Assembly: GCA_934096785.1 (NCBI GenBank)
Contig: CAKONA010000085.1
Coordinates: 1-5,132, forward strand
Length of the DNA: 5,132 bases
Reading direction: 5' to 3'
Source of the DNA: an uncultured Bacilli bacterium
Lineage (GTDB): Bacteria; Bacillota_I; Bacilli_A; RF39; UBA660
Shown here: positions 1 through 5,132 of the stretch, in pieces
Position numbering within the stretch: position 1 is the stretch's first letter
How the letters are laid out: every line of letters starts with the position of its first letter
The notes under the pieces: generated by a model
What the model saw: the letters and a program-made list of their open reading frames with translations, nothing else
The model's database searches: none
Told to the model about the DNA's origin: nothing
Made by a program: the position numbers and the translations under genes

Positions 1-75
1 TCTCGCAATATAATTATATATCATTTTTTCTAAAAATAAAAGACCATTGTCAAATTTTACTTTGTCAACAGTCTG

Positions 76-96
76 AGTCCTCGATGAGGACTTTTT
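76..96 (+). terminator. Strong intrinsic terminator reading rightward
   Basis: A perfect 7-bp GC-containing stem pairs AGTCCTC (76-82) with GAGGACT (86-92) around a 3-nt loop, followed directly by a T run (92-96) and then ATTT. The U-tract lies only on the right side, so it acts on plus-strand transcription entering from outside the window. It implies a plus-strand gene or RNA ending just left of, or inside, the first 75 bases. Frame 1 closes with TAA at 31-33 and could be that gene's last ten codons, but this cannot be settled here. Confidence 0.8.
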
Positions 97-160
97 ATTT
101 ATCAAAAAGATAGAATTAAGTTATTTGTGTTGTTATTACATTAAATTATATTTTCAAATA

Positions 161-190
161 AAAAGCATAGTTTTTGATGACTATGTTTTT
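161..190 (-). terminator. Intrinsic terminator of the 189-857 gene
   Basis: On the minus strand the arm at 190-179 pairs with 172-161, with a core of CATAG/CTATG, flanking A/T pairs and G-U pairs at 165/186 and 172/179. The loop is about 6 nt, and the 3' arm ends in a T run that continues as TATTTG. The gene's TAA stop (191-189) overlaps the base of the 5' arm, so the hairpin starts inside the stop codon. This is weaker in GC than the plus-strand terminator it faces, but well positioned. Confidence 0.65.
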
Positions 191-857
191 ATATTGTTAA
201 AGTTTGCTTTTTAGCTTTTTCACTTTCTTCGTATCTTTGATTTCTTTCTTGTAGTTTTTCAACTGTTTCTCTTATTTCTGAAGTTACTATCTTATGTGTT
301 TTTCTCATATAAGTTTCATAGAATTCTGCTCCTCTTTTTGAGTAGAATGTAACTATGTTTCCTACGTATTTTCCCATCATTATTGTGCATCTTCTATCGA
401 ATGTTTCACATATAGCGTCGATATCTTCTCCTCTTTCAAGAGCTTCCATTAATTTTAATGATACTTCAATTTCTTCACCGTGATATGGAGAGTTTGCACT
501 TTCGATTACGGTATTTGCCCAACCTTCACGAAGTTCTTTATAAGTAAGATTTTCTCCTCTTTCTATCCATTCATTAGAATTATCTAATGCTTTTAATGTT
601 TCTTCTTCTTCACTTTTTAAATATGCTTCTCTTGATTGTTTTCTTTCTTCATCTTTTTCTTGCTTTGTCTTTCCAAAACGTATTAGATAAGCAGAATCTT
701 CATTTTCAATTTGAGATGTGTGAATAATGCATCCGTTAAAGTTAATAAACGCTTTATGATTTATTTCTTTATAATATAATAATGCTTGAACTGCTTTGTC
801 AAAGTCTGTTTCTCCTTTGAATACGTTTATGTCTTCATATGTTATTTCTCTTTCCAT
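189..857 (-). CDS. Unrecognised 222-aa protein, N-terminal extension plus shared orphan domain
   Basis: I do not recognise a named family. The start at 857 is supported by a strong AGGGAGG ribosome binding site six bases upstream. Residues 1-70 form a separate N-terminal region containing AFINFNGCIIH (36-46) and AYLIRFGKTK (56-65). A highly charged Glu/Lys-rich linker follows (about 66-90). Residues 97-181 match the neighbouring 896-1315 protein: W97, Y106, W113, TV (116-117), ES (119-120), HG (126-127), SL (133-134), SKRG (173-176) and EFYE (178-181). The C-terminus (about 186-218) is a charged, probably helical tail. There is no signal peptide or membrane segment, so it is probably cytoplasmic. 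It lies 38 bp downstream of its paralogue and is probably cotranscribed with it. The shared domain could be a protein-interaction or regulatory helical module, but this is inference only. Confidence 0.85.
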   Translation of the reverse strand: MEREITYEDINVFKGETDFDKAVQALLYYKEINHKAFINFNGCIIHTSQIENEDSAYLIRFGKTKQEKDEERKQSREAYLKSEEEETLKALDNSNEWIERGENLTYKELREGWANTVIESANSPYHGEEIEVSLKLMEALERGEDIDAICETFDRRCTIMMGKYVGNIVTFYSKRGAEFYETYMRKTHKIVTSEIRETVEKLQERNQRYEESEKAKKQTLTI

Positions 858-879
858 AAATAACCTCCCTATGCGTTGT

Positions 880-885
880 ATTTTA
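880..885 (-). promoter_or_regulatory. Candidate extended -10 for the 189-857 gene
   Basis: Reading leftward, TGT-TAAAAT forms an extended -10 (TGn plus hexamer) about 22 bases before the ATG at 857. At a 17-bp spacing the -35 position reads TTTCAA (903-908), a poor match. It would lie in the end of the upstream coding sequence and could give the second gene some independent expression. The evidence is weak in such AT-rich DNA. Confidence 0.35.
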
Positions 886-895
886 ACATATATAT

Positions 896-1315
896 TTAAA
901 ATTTGAAACGTTTTATTATTTGTTTTTTTGATTTTCTTTCTAATAATTCGTTTTCTTTTCTTTTTTCTTCTAGTAACTTAGCTGTTTCTTTTGTTATGCT
1001 TCTGCTTGTTGCTTCATAGAATTCTATTCCTCTTTTTGAAAATGTGAACACTGTGTTTTTTACGAGTGTTTCTAGTAGTCTTGAACCTGATGTTAGCATT
1101 TTGAATGTACTAATTACTTCATTTAAATCTCTTTTATTATTAAGTGCATACATTATATTTAAAGATATCATTATATCTTGGCCATGAAATATGAATGATG
1201 AAGATTCTCTTACTGTTTGACACCACTTATCATAGTATTCTTCATATATAAGACTTTGCCCTTTTTTAATCCATCTATTTATTATTTCTTCTTTAATTTG
1301 TAACTCTTCTTTCAT
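896..1315 (-). CDS. Unrecognised 139-aa protein, single copy of the shared orphan domain
   Basis: The start ATG at 1315 has AGAGGA about six bases upstream and a consensus promoter further out. The protein is essentially one domain. Residues 15-58 align without gaps to residues 97-140 of the 189-857 product, with 19 of 44 identical by my count. A later block has SKRG (93-96) and EFYE (98-101). A strongly basic/acidic helical tail follows (about 105-135), ending in a Lys/Arg/Phe-rich C-terminus. It lacks the N-terminal extension of its neighbour. No signal peptide or transmembrane helix is visible. No terminator separates it from the next gene 38 bp downstream, which suggests a two-gene transcript. 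The function is unknown. The pair looks like an ancient tandem duplication, because identity is only moderate. Confidence 0.83.
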   Translation of the reverse strand: MKEELQIKEEIINRWIKKGQSLIYEEYYDKWCQTVRESSSFIFHGQDIMISLNIMYALNNKRDLNEVISTFKMLTSGSRLLETLVKNTVFTFSKRGIEFYEATSRSITKETAKLLEEKRKENELLERKSKKQIIKRFKF

Positions 1316-1336
1316 AGTATTCCTCTTTGATTTGGT

Positions 1337-1365
1337 ATTATAACAATCTCTTTAATCATTTTCAA
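1337..1365 (-). promoter_or_regulatory. Sigma-A-type promoter for the 1315→189 gene pair
   Basis: On the minus strand TTGAAA (1365-1360), a 17-bp spacer and TATAAT (1342-1337) match the housekeeping consensus. There is also a TG one base before the -10, making it an extended -10. Transcription would start near 1330, leaving a leader of only about 15 bases that contains the AGAGGA ribosome binding site. Confidence 0.75.
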
Positions 1366-1419
1366 TCAAAATAGTGTTTAATATATGTAAAGTAATCTTC
1401 TAATTATTTTAATTTATAG

Positions 1420-1438
1420 TATAATTTTAGATAGGTGA
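1420..1438 (+). promoter_or_regulatory. murC -10 box and ribosome binding site
   Basis: TATAAT at 1420-1425 is followed by AGGTGA at 1433-1438, five bases before the murC ATG. At 16-18 bp upstream no hexamer resembles TTGACA; the best is TTCTAA at 1398-1403, with three matches. With initiation about 7 bases after the -10, the leader would be about a dozen bases, just enough to carry the ribosome binding site. The weak -35 suggests modest basal strength or activator dependence. The promoter is back-to-back with the one at 1337-1365. Confidence 0.55.
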
Positions 1439-1443
1439 TTTAA

Positions 1444-2748
1444 ATGATTTATTATTTTATTGGAATTAAAGGAAGTGGCATGAGTTCACTTGCTCAAATA
1501 ATGCATGATTTAGGATATAATGTAACAGGAAGTGATAAGCCTGATCATTTCTTTACTGAGGTTGGTCTTAGAGAAAAAGGAATACCTTTTCATGAATTTA
1601 ATCCTGATATGATTACTAAAGATATGATAGTAGTACAAGGAAATGCGTTTAATGATGATTTTCCTGAAGTTGTAAGGGCTCATGAACTTGGTCTTAAAAT
1701 ATTTACATATCAAGAGATGATTGCTCATATAACTAATGATACTAAATTAATTGCTGTATGTGGATGTCATGGTAAGACTACGACAACTACTATGATGAAA
1801 ACTGTTCTTGAAAATATTGGAGTTAATTATTTAATTGGAGATGGAACTGGATATGGCAAAAAAGGAAATGAGTACTTTGCTCTTGAAGCATGTGAATATA
1901 AGAGACATTTCTTAGCATATAATCCATATTATACTATCGTTACTAATATTGAACTTGATCATACGGATTATTATAAAGATTTAGATGATGTAATGAGTGC
2001 ATTTACTGAATTTGTAAATAAGACTCGTGGGACTGTTATTATGTGCGGAGATGACATTAATAATAGAAAAATTAAGACTGATAAACCAGTTTATTATTAT
2101 GGATTTAATGATGATAATGATGTTATTGTTAAAAATATAACACATAATGAAGAAGAAACTAAAGCGGATGTTTATATTAAAGGTGAATTATATGATACGT
2201 ATACTTTTCCTTTTGTAGGAGATCATTTACTTTTAAATGCTTTAGGTGTTATAACTGTGTGTTATCTTGAGAATCTTGATAAAACTGAAGTAAGAAATCA
2301 AATAATGAAGATACAACATGCTAAGAGAAGATTCATTGAAGAGAAATTTAGAAATAATATATTAATTGATGATTATGCTCATCATCCAACTGAAGTTAAG
2401 GTTACTATTGAGGCTGCTCGTAAGAAGTATCCTGATAGAGAGATAGTAGCACTATTTAAAGCTCATACAAAGTCAAGAGTTAAATTCTTTCATAAAGAGT
2501 TTGCTGATGCATTAAATGAAGCTGATAAAGCATATGTTCTTGATATTGGAGAAGATAGAAAAGAAGTTGGATATGACGATGTTACATGTAATGATATAAT
2601 TAAAGACCTTAAGAATGGAGAACATATATCAATTGAAACTGCTGATAAGTTACTTAAATATAAAGATACTAATGCAGTACTTCTATTTATGAGTAGTAAA
2701 GATATATATGTACTTGAAAATAAATATAAAGAGATAGCTAGTAAATAG
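1444..2748 (+). CDS. murC: UDP-N-acetylmuramate--L-alanine ligase (MurC family), divergent
   Basis: MurC joins L-alanine to UDP-MurNAc with ATP hydrolysis, the first step of the peptidoglycan stem peptide, in the cytoplasm. Its 434 residues match the roughly 432-aa Bacillus-type enzyme from end to end. The N-terminal UDP-binding Rossmann domain has GIKGSGM (7-13) and GSD (29-31). The ATP-binding central domain has P-loop GCHGKT (107-112), EACEY (148-152), and TNIELDH (167-173) with the Mg-related His173. The C-terminal domain has KRRF (294-297) and DDYAHHPTE (309-317). Several motifs are altered: the usual GxHNxxN is G259-D-H-L-L-L-N265, so the first Asn is Leu262; the usual QPHT is KAHT (339-342); the usual GAGD is SSKD near the C-terminus; and HPD is HTD (173-175). 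K111, E148, H173, N265, R296 and D310 remain. It is therefore probably active but divergent; a MurC-like paralogue with another substrate is possible. It is monocistronic, flanked by opposite-strand genes. Confidence 0.92.
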   Translation: MIYYFIGIKGSGMSSLAQIMHDLGYNVTGSDKPDHFFTEVGLREKGIPFHEFNPDMITKDMIVVQGNAFNDDFPEVVRAHELGLKIFTYQEMIAHITNDTKLIAVCGCHGKTTTTTMMKTVLENIGVNYLIGDGTGYGKKGNEYFALEACEYKRHFLAYNPYYTIVTNIELDHTDYYKDLDDVMSAFTEFVNKTRGTVIMCGDDINNRKIKTDKPVYYYGFNDDNDVIVKNITHNEEETKADVYIKGELYDTYTFPFVGDHLLLNALGVITVCYLENLDKTEVRNQIMKIQHAKRRFIEEKFRNNILIDDYAHHPTEVKVTIEAARKKYPDREIVALFKAHTKSRVKFFHKEFADALNEADKAYVLDIGEDRKEVGYDDVTCNDIIKDLKNGEHISIETADKLLKYKDTNAVLLFMSSKDIYVLENKYKEIASK

Positions 2749-2759
2749 TTATCTCTTTT
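2728..2759 (+). terminator. murC terminator with embedded stop codon
   Basis: A continuous 13-bp stem (2728-2740 with 2746-2758, one G-U pair at 2737/2749) closes a 5-nt loop and ends in TTTT. The murC TAG stop (2746-2748) is exactly the first three bases of the 3' arm, and the 5' arm encodes the enzyme's last residues. The U-tract is short (four) and then interrupted by A, so efficiency is uncertain despite the long stem. Confidence 0.7.
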
Positions 2760-2767
2760 AAACTAAG

Positions 2768-2795
2768 AAAAAAGAAGGACTACTCTCTTCCTTCT
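2768..2795 (-). terminator. Intrinsic terminator of the 2780-3211 gene
   Basis: On the minus strand AGAAGGA (2795-2789) pairs with TCCTTCT (2779-2773) around a 9-nt loop, followed by a run of six T (2773-2768). The gene's TAG stop (2782-2780) falls inside the loop, so the 5' arm encodes the last amino acids. It sits immediately beside the murC terminator, insulating the two convergent genes. Confidence 0.75.
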
Positions 2796-3211
2796 AATCT
2801 ACATAATAAGTCAATTTTAAACATTTCTTTTTGAGCATTTGCTTTAGAAATCATTATTCCTTTATAAGCTGTTAATTCTGATTTATGTCCATCTAATAAT
2901 ATATCTTTTGGTTCTAAGTTATTTAACATAACTATGTTGTTGTTTTTATAAACTGTATAGTTTAGTTTAACTTCTCCATATACTTTTACAAATAGTGAAT
3001 CTGTTGGTAATCTTAAATCATATGTTTCAGTTTGTTCATGTTTATTAATTGAAACTAATTCTCCTACAAATTCTCCACCTCTTAATTTTGGATAAAAATC
3101 AAACATTAATTTTTTGTATGCTACCATGTTGTATTTTTTTAAACTTCTTTCTAATTTTTTGAAATTATTTTCATCTAAATAATCTAAAATATATCTACCC
3201 TTCATAATCAT
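2780..3211 (-). CDS. Unrecognised 143-aa protein
   Basis: I do not recognise the family. The ATG at 3211 is preferred because AAGGGGGG lies five bases upstream. A TTG at 3214 is too close to that site, and a second ATG at 3205 is somewhat far. The N-terminal 35-40 residues are Lys-rich and probably helical (ERSLKKY). From about residue 44 the pattern alternates hydrophobic and polar residues (GEFVGELVSI, LFVKVYGEVKLNYTVY), suggesting a beta-rich fold. There are two cysteine-poor, charged segments and no signal peptide or membrane helix, so it is probably cytoplasmic. It has its own near-consensus promoter and terminator, is convergent with murC and is transcribed independently. A small binding or adaptor protein fits, but nothing in the sequence proves it. 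Confidence 0.8.
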   Translation of the reverse strand: MIMKGRYILDYLDENNFKKLERSLKKYNMVAYKKLMFDFYPKLRGGEFVGELVSINKHEQTETYDLRLPTDSLFVKVYGEVKLNYTVYKNNNIVMLNNLEPKDILLDGHKSELTAYKGIMISKANAQKEMFKIDLLCRLEGRE

Positions 3212-3241
3212 CAAAACCCCCCTTAATGATTTAGTACATAG

Positions 3242-3270
3242 ATTATACCATATTTTTTTAAATTTGTCAA
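3242..3270 (-). promoter_or_regulatory. Perfect-consensus sigma-A promoter for the 2780-3211 gene
   Basis: On the minus strand TTGACA (3270-3265), exactly 17 bp, and TATAAT (3247-3242) match the consensus at all 12 positions. A TG extended -10 element and an A-tract in the spacer add to it. Such a promoter should be strong and constitutive unless repressed. The expected start is near 3235, giving a leader of about 24 bases with the AAGGGGGG site. The 94 bp between it and the next gene upstream hold no clear terminator. There is a direct repeat TTTCTTG at 3281-3287 and 3299-3305 of uncertain meaning. Confidence 0.85.
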
Positions 3271-3363
3271 ATAAAACTTGTTTCTTGGACTTTTTTGCTT
3301 TCTTGAATACTTATTTGTATTTTTGATTTTTGTCTCTTATATGGCTTTAAAATATGGTTTTAT

Positions 3364-4482
3364 CTATAATTTATATATTAATATTTCATTATCAGTTTCA
3401 TCATTCTTTAAAAATTTAAATTCATCTATATGTTTACCTAGTCTTCTAATGAGTGAGAATAGTTTTGTTGTCTTTAAATCTCTTATTTTATCTTCACTGT
3501 CTACTATATGTTTATACCACTCTCTTTCATATTCATATGCTCTTCTTTCATATCGATTGCTTATTGAATCATTACTATAAATTTGTTCTACTAAGTCTTT
3601 TGGCCATCTAAGTGGAAATGTTTCTTTTTCTGTTTTGCTTAGTATTTTATGGTATTCATAGTTTAATTCTTGATTAGTTGGTACTTTTATAGTACGCACT
3701 CCTTCTTTTCTTAGAATTTTTATTAGTTCTATTAATGGAAATATTTGATTAGGATGTACATCTGTAATATCTATTCCTTTATTGAGTTTATAAAGTTTTC
3801 TTTCTATTTTTTTATTTGTGAGTGCTATTTTGTTATTTTGAACTCCATAGATGTAACATACTTTTTCACCATTTTCTTCTCTTATAGCGTAATGTATATG
3901 TGAAGTGTTATGAGAAGTTATTCCATCTGTAAGTGTGAAATGTATGCTTTTAGCTGTTTCATCCCATGTATGATTTGCTTCTATGTGAGTTATAACATCA
4001 TAGCCTTCAAATTCATCTATTTTGTTGTATAATTTATATTCATCAAGTGTTTTATCTTCAATAAATGATATTTCTCTATTTAGAAAGTTAATTACATCAT
4101 TAAAATCGTTCTTTGTCATTCTAAGCCATATTCTTGATAATACTTCTTTTGCTATGTCTTTTTTATTAATTTGTTCATTATATTCTTTATAAAGATTTAT
4201 TTGTTCATTTATTAGTTTTGTAAGTAATGCAAAAAATTTAACTGGATCATTTATGTATATTTTGTATTTACTTGTGTAATTATAACTTTTAATTCTTTTA
4301 ATGTCTTCATCTGTTATATTGTAGTATTTATCATATGGGTATGTTTTTACATATTCTAAAAGAGCATAGCCTTTTTCTGTAAATATAAAGTCTATATTTG
4401 GTATTTCATTTTCTACTTTAATTGATGGTATTGTCATTAAAGTAAAGATTTCTACTACTTCTCTTAAATCTACACTATCCAT
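3364..4482 (-). CDS. Unrecognised 372-aa protein with a His-rich central motif
   Basis: I cannot assign a family. The ATG at 4482 follows an AAGGGGA ribosome binding site by about seven bases and a good promoter. Residues 1-45 include a mixed segment with FIFTEKGYALLEY (32-44). Residues 82-150 are largely helical and charged (coiled-coil-like around 88-108, then NREISFIEDKTLDEY at 135-149). The centre (about 163-215) is more compact and conserved-looking: HTWDE (171-175), FTLTDG (182-187), a cluster of His191, His195 and His197, then CYIYGVQ (209-215). DVHPNQIFPL (241-250) and IKVPT (265-269) follow, then a helical Arg/Tyr-rich tail (305-355). No signal peptide or membrane span is evident. 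The three clustered histidines could bind metal or be catalytic, which is inference. It is transcribed alone; no terminator is obvious after its TAG stop. Confidence 0.84.
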   Translation of the reverse strand: MDSVDLREVVEIFTLMTIPSIKVENEIPNIDFIFTEKGYALLEYVKTYPYDKYYNITDEDIKRIKSYNYTSKYKIYINDPVKFFALLTKLINEQINLYKEYNEQINKKDIAKEVLSRIWLRMTKNDFNDVINFLNREISFIEDKTLDEYKLYNKIDEFEGYDVITHIEANHTWDETAKSIHFTLTDGITSHNTSHIHYAIREENGEKVCYIYGVQNNKIALTNKKIERKLYKLNKGIDITDVHPNQIFPLIELIKILRKEGVRTIKVPTNQELNYEYHKILSKTEKETFPLRWPKDLVEQIYSNDSISNRYERRAYEYEREWYKHIVDSEDKIRDLKTTKLFSLIRRLGKHIDEFKFLKNDETDNEILIYKL

Positions 4483-4507
4483 AATTTATCCCCTTAATAA
4501 TGTGCAT

Positions 4508-4536
4508 ATTATACCATATTTTGGACTTTTTTTCAA
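4508..4536 (-). promoter_or_regulatory. Sigma-A-type promoter for the 3364-4482 gene
   Basis: On the minus strand TTGAAA (4536-4531), 17 bp, and TATAAT (4513-4508) form a near-consensus promoter with a TG extended -10. The -35 hexamer ends one base from the U-tract of the thrS terminator, so promoter and terminator abut. The predicted start is near 4501, leaving a leader of about 19 bases carrying AAGGGGA. Confidence 0.8.
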
Positions 4537-4537
4537 G

Positions 4538-4560
4538 AAAAAAGTAGTATTTCTACTACT
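4538..4560 (-). terminator. thrS intrinsic terminator with GAAA tetraloop
   Basis: On the minus strand AGTAGTA (4560-4554) pairs with TACTACT (4549-4543) around a GAAA loop, a stable GNRA tetraloop, followed by six T (4543-4538). The thrS TAG stop (4561-4559) overlaps the first bases of the stem. The stem has low GC, but tight loop, U-tract and position all fit. Confidence 0.8.
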
Positions 4561-5132
4561 ATAAATTATATTTCTTATTTTCAATGCATTCGTTTAATTC
4601 TTTTACGAATTCATCTAAGCTAAGACTTGTTGTGTCTGTACTACCAAATTTACGATAACTTATTTTATTTTCATTCATTTCAGTGTCTCCGATAATTAAT
4701 GTTAATGGCATTTTCTTAGTTTGGCTTTCACGCATTTTATAACTTAGTTTTTCATTTCTGTCATCTATTTTTACCCTTATTTTGTTCTTTTCTAGAGTTT
4801 CTTTTAGTTTGTTACAATAATCCATATGTATTTCTGTATTTACTGGTATTATATTTACTTGAACTGGAGATAACCATAATGGGAAAGCTCCTGCATAATG
4901 TTCAATTAATATACCAATGAATCTTTCGATTGAACCATAGATTACGCGGTGTAACATAACTGGTCTTTTTTTAGTGCCATCTGAATCAATATATGTAAGG
5001 TCAAATCTTTCAGGTAGGTTCATGTCTAATTGGATTGTTCCACATTGCCATACTCTTCCTAGTGAGTCTTTGATATGGAAGTCTAATTTTGGTCCATAGA
5101 ATGCTCCATCTCCTGGGTTTATTTTACAATCA
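4559..5132 (-). CDS. thrS: Threonyl-tRNA synthetase, C-terminal part (5' end outside the window)
   Basis: ThrRS activates threonine with ATP and charges tRNA-Thr in the cytoplasm. About 190 C-terminal residues of a usual ~640 are visible, in one open frame from the right edge to the TAG stop. An ATG at 5023 lies inside the catalytic core and is not the real start. Counting from the first full codon in the window, the class II core shows DGAFYGPKLDF (8-18), WQCGTIQLD (28-36), and VMLHR with the zinc-ligand histidine at residue 61. Motif 3, GSIERFIGILIEH, follows at 66-78 with its ATP-binding arginine. The anticodon-binding domain then begins with PLWLSPVQV and runs to the end, including DRNEKLSYKMRE. 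The sequence is close to typical bacterial ThrRS with no missing key residue in the visible part. The promoter and any T-box leader would lie beyond the window. Confidence 0.97.
   Translation of the reverse strand, partial: DCKINPGDGAFYGPKLDFHIKDSLGRVWQCGTIQLDMNLPERFDLTYIDSDGTKKRPVMLHRVIYGSIERFIGILIEHYAGAFPLWLSPVQVNIIPVNTEIHMDYCNKLKETLEKNKIRVKIDDRNEKLSYKMRESQTKKMPLTLIIGDTEMNENKISYRKFGSTDTTSLSLDEFVKELNECIENKKYNL

Noticed and set aside
3..113. Frame open from the left edge to a TAG at 111-113
   Set aside because: It would read straight through the strong terminator at 76-96 and gives no recognisable protein; it is probably chance.
1316..1443. Riboswitch or T-box leader before murC
   Set aside because: The murC -10 is about 20 bases from the start codon, leaving no room for a structured leader, and no conserved RNA motif is visible.
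1510..1728. Minus-strand open frame of 72 codons inside murC
   Set aside because: It is antisense to a clearly coding MurC region, has no ribosome binding site and its composition looks like a shadow.
3305..3322. Hairpin GAATAC/GTATTT with T-rich flank as a terminator for the 3364-4482 gene
   Set aside because: The stem is only five to six A/T-rich pairs and the U-tract lies on the plus strand, the wrong direction for that gene.
3278..3580. Plus-strand open frame of 100 codons with hydrophobic, membrane-like residues
   Set aside because: Most of it is antisense to the 3364-4482 gene. Its Leu/Phe/Ser-rich look is what reversed AAA/GAA-rich coding sequence gives, and there is no ribosome binding site at its start.
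4559..5023. A separate 154-aa gene starting at the ATG at 5023
   Set aside because: The frame continues upstream without a stop to the window edge and encodes conserved ThrRS core sequence, so this ATG is an internal methionine.

Overview
The window is very AT-rich with a strong A/T third-position bias. It carries sigma-A-type promoters of the TTGAMA-17-TATAAT form, AGGAGG-like ribosome binding sites and compact intrinsic terminators. All six visible stops are TAA or TAG and all ten visible tryptophans are TGG. Together with a MurC closest in layout to the Bacillus type, this suggests a low-G+C Bacillota / Mycoplasmatota-type bacterium that makes peptidoglycan and has small intergenic gaps. 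The exact lineage cannot be read from this window.

Layout, left to right. Positions 1-188 are a convergent junction: a strong plus-strand terminator (76-96) for something off the left edge, facing a minus-strand terminator (161-190). Positions 189-1315 hold two minus-strand genes 38 bp apart. They encode proteins sharing a homologous, unrecognised domain, and the downstream one has an extra N-terminal region. Positions 1316-1443 are a divergent promoter region. Positions 1444-2748 encode a MurC-family UDP-N-acetylmuramate--L-alanine ligase, the only plus-strand gene. Positions 2728-2795 hold back-to-back terminators for murC and the convergent gene 2780-3211, a 143-residue protein of unknown function. 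Positions 3364-4482 encode a 372-residue protein of unknown function. Positions 4559-5132 are the C-terminal part of threonyl-tRNA synthetase, which runs off the right edge.

Functionally this is two housekeeping enzymes (cell-wall precursor synthesis and translation) interspersed with four small orphan genes, most with their own promoter and terminator. No operon ties the orphans to murC or thrS. I see no mobile element, CRISPR array, tRNA/rRNA or defence module. The points most worth a second look are a MurC with substitutions at normally invariant motif positions, the duplicated orphan domain, the overlap of stop codons with terminator hairpins at four of five observable complete 3' ends, and a shared 15-bp promoter core in front of two unrelated genes.
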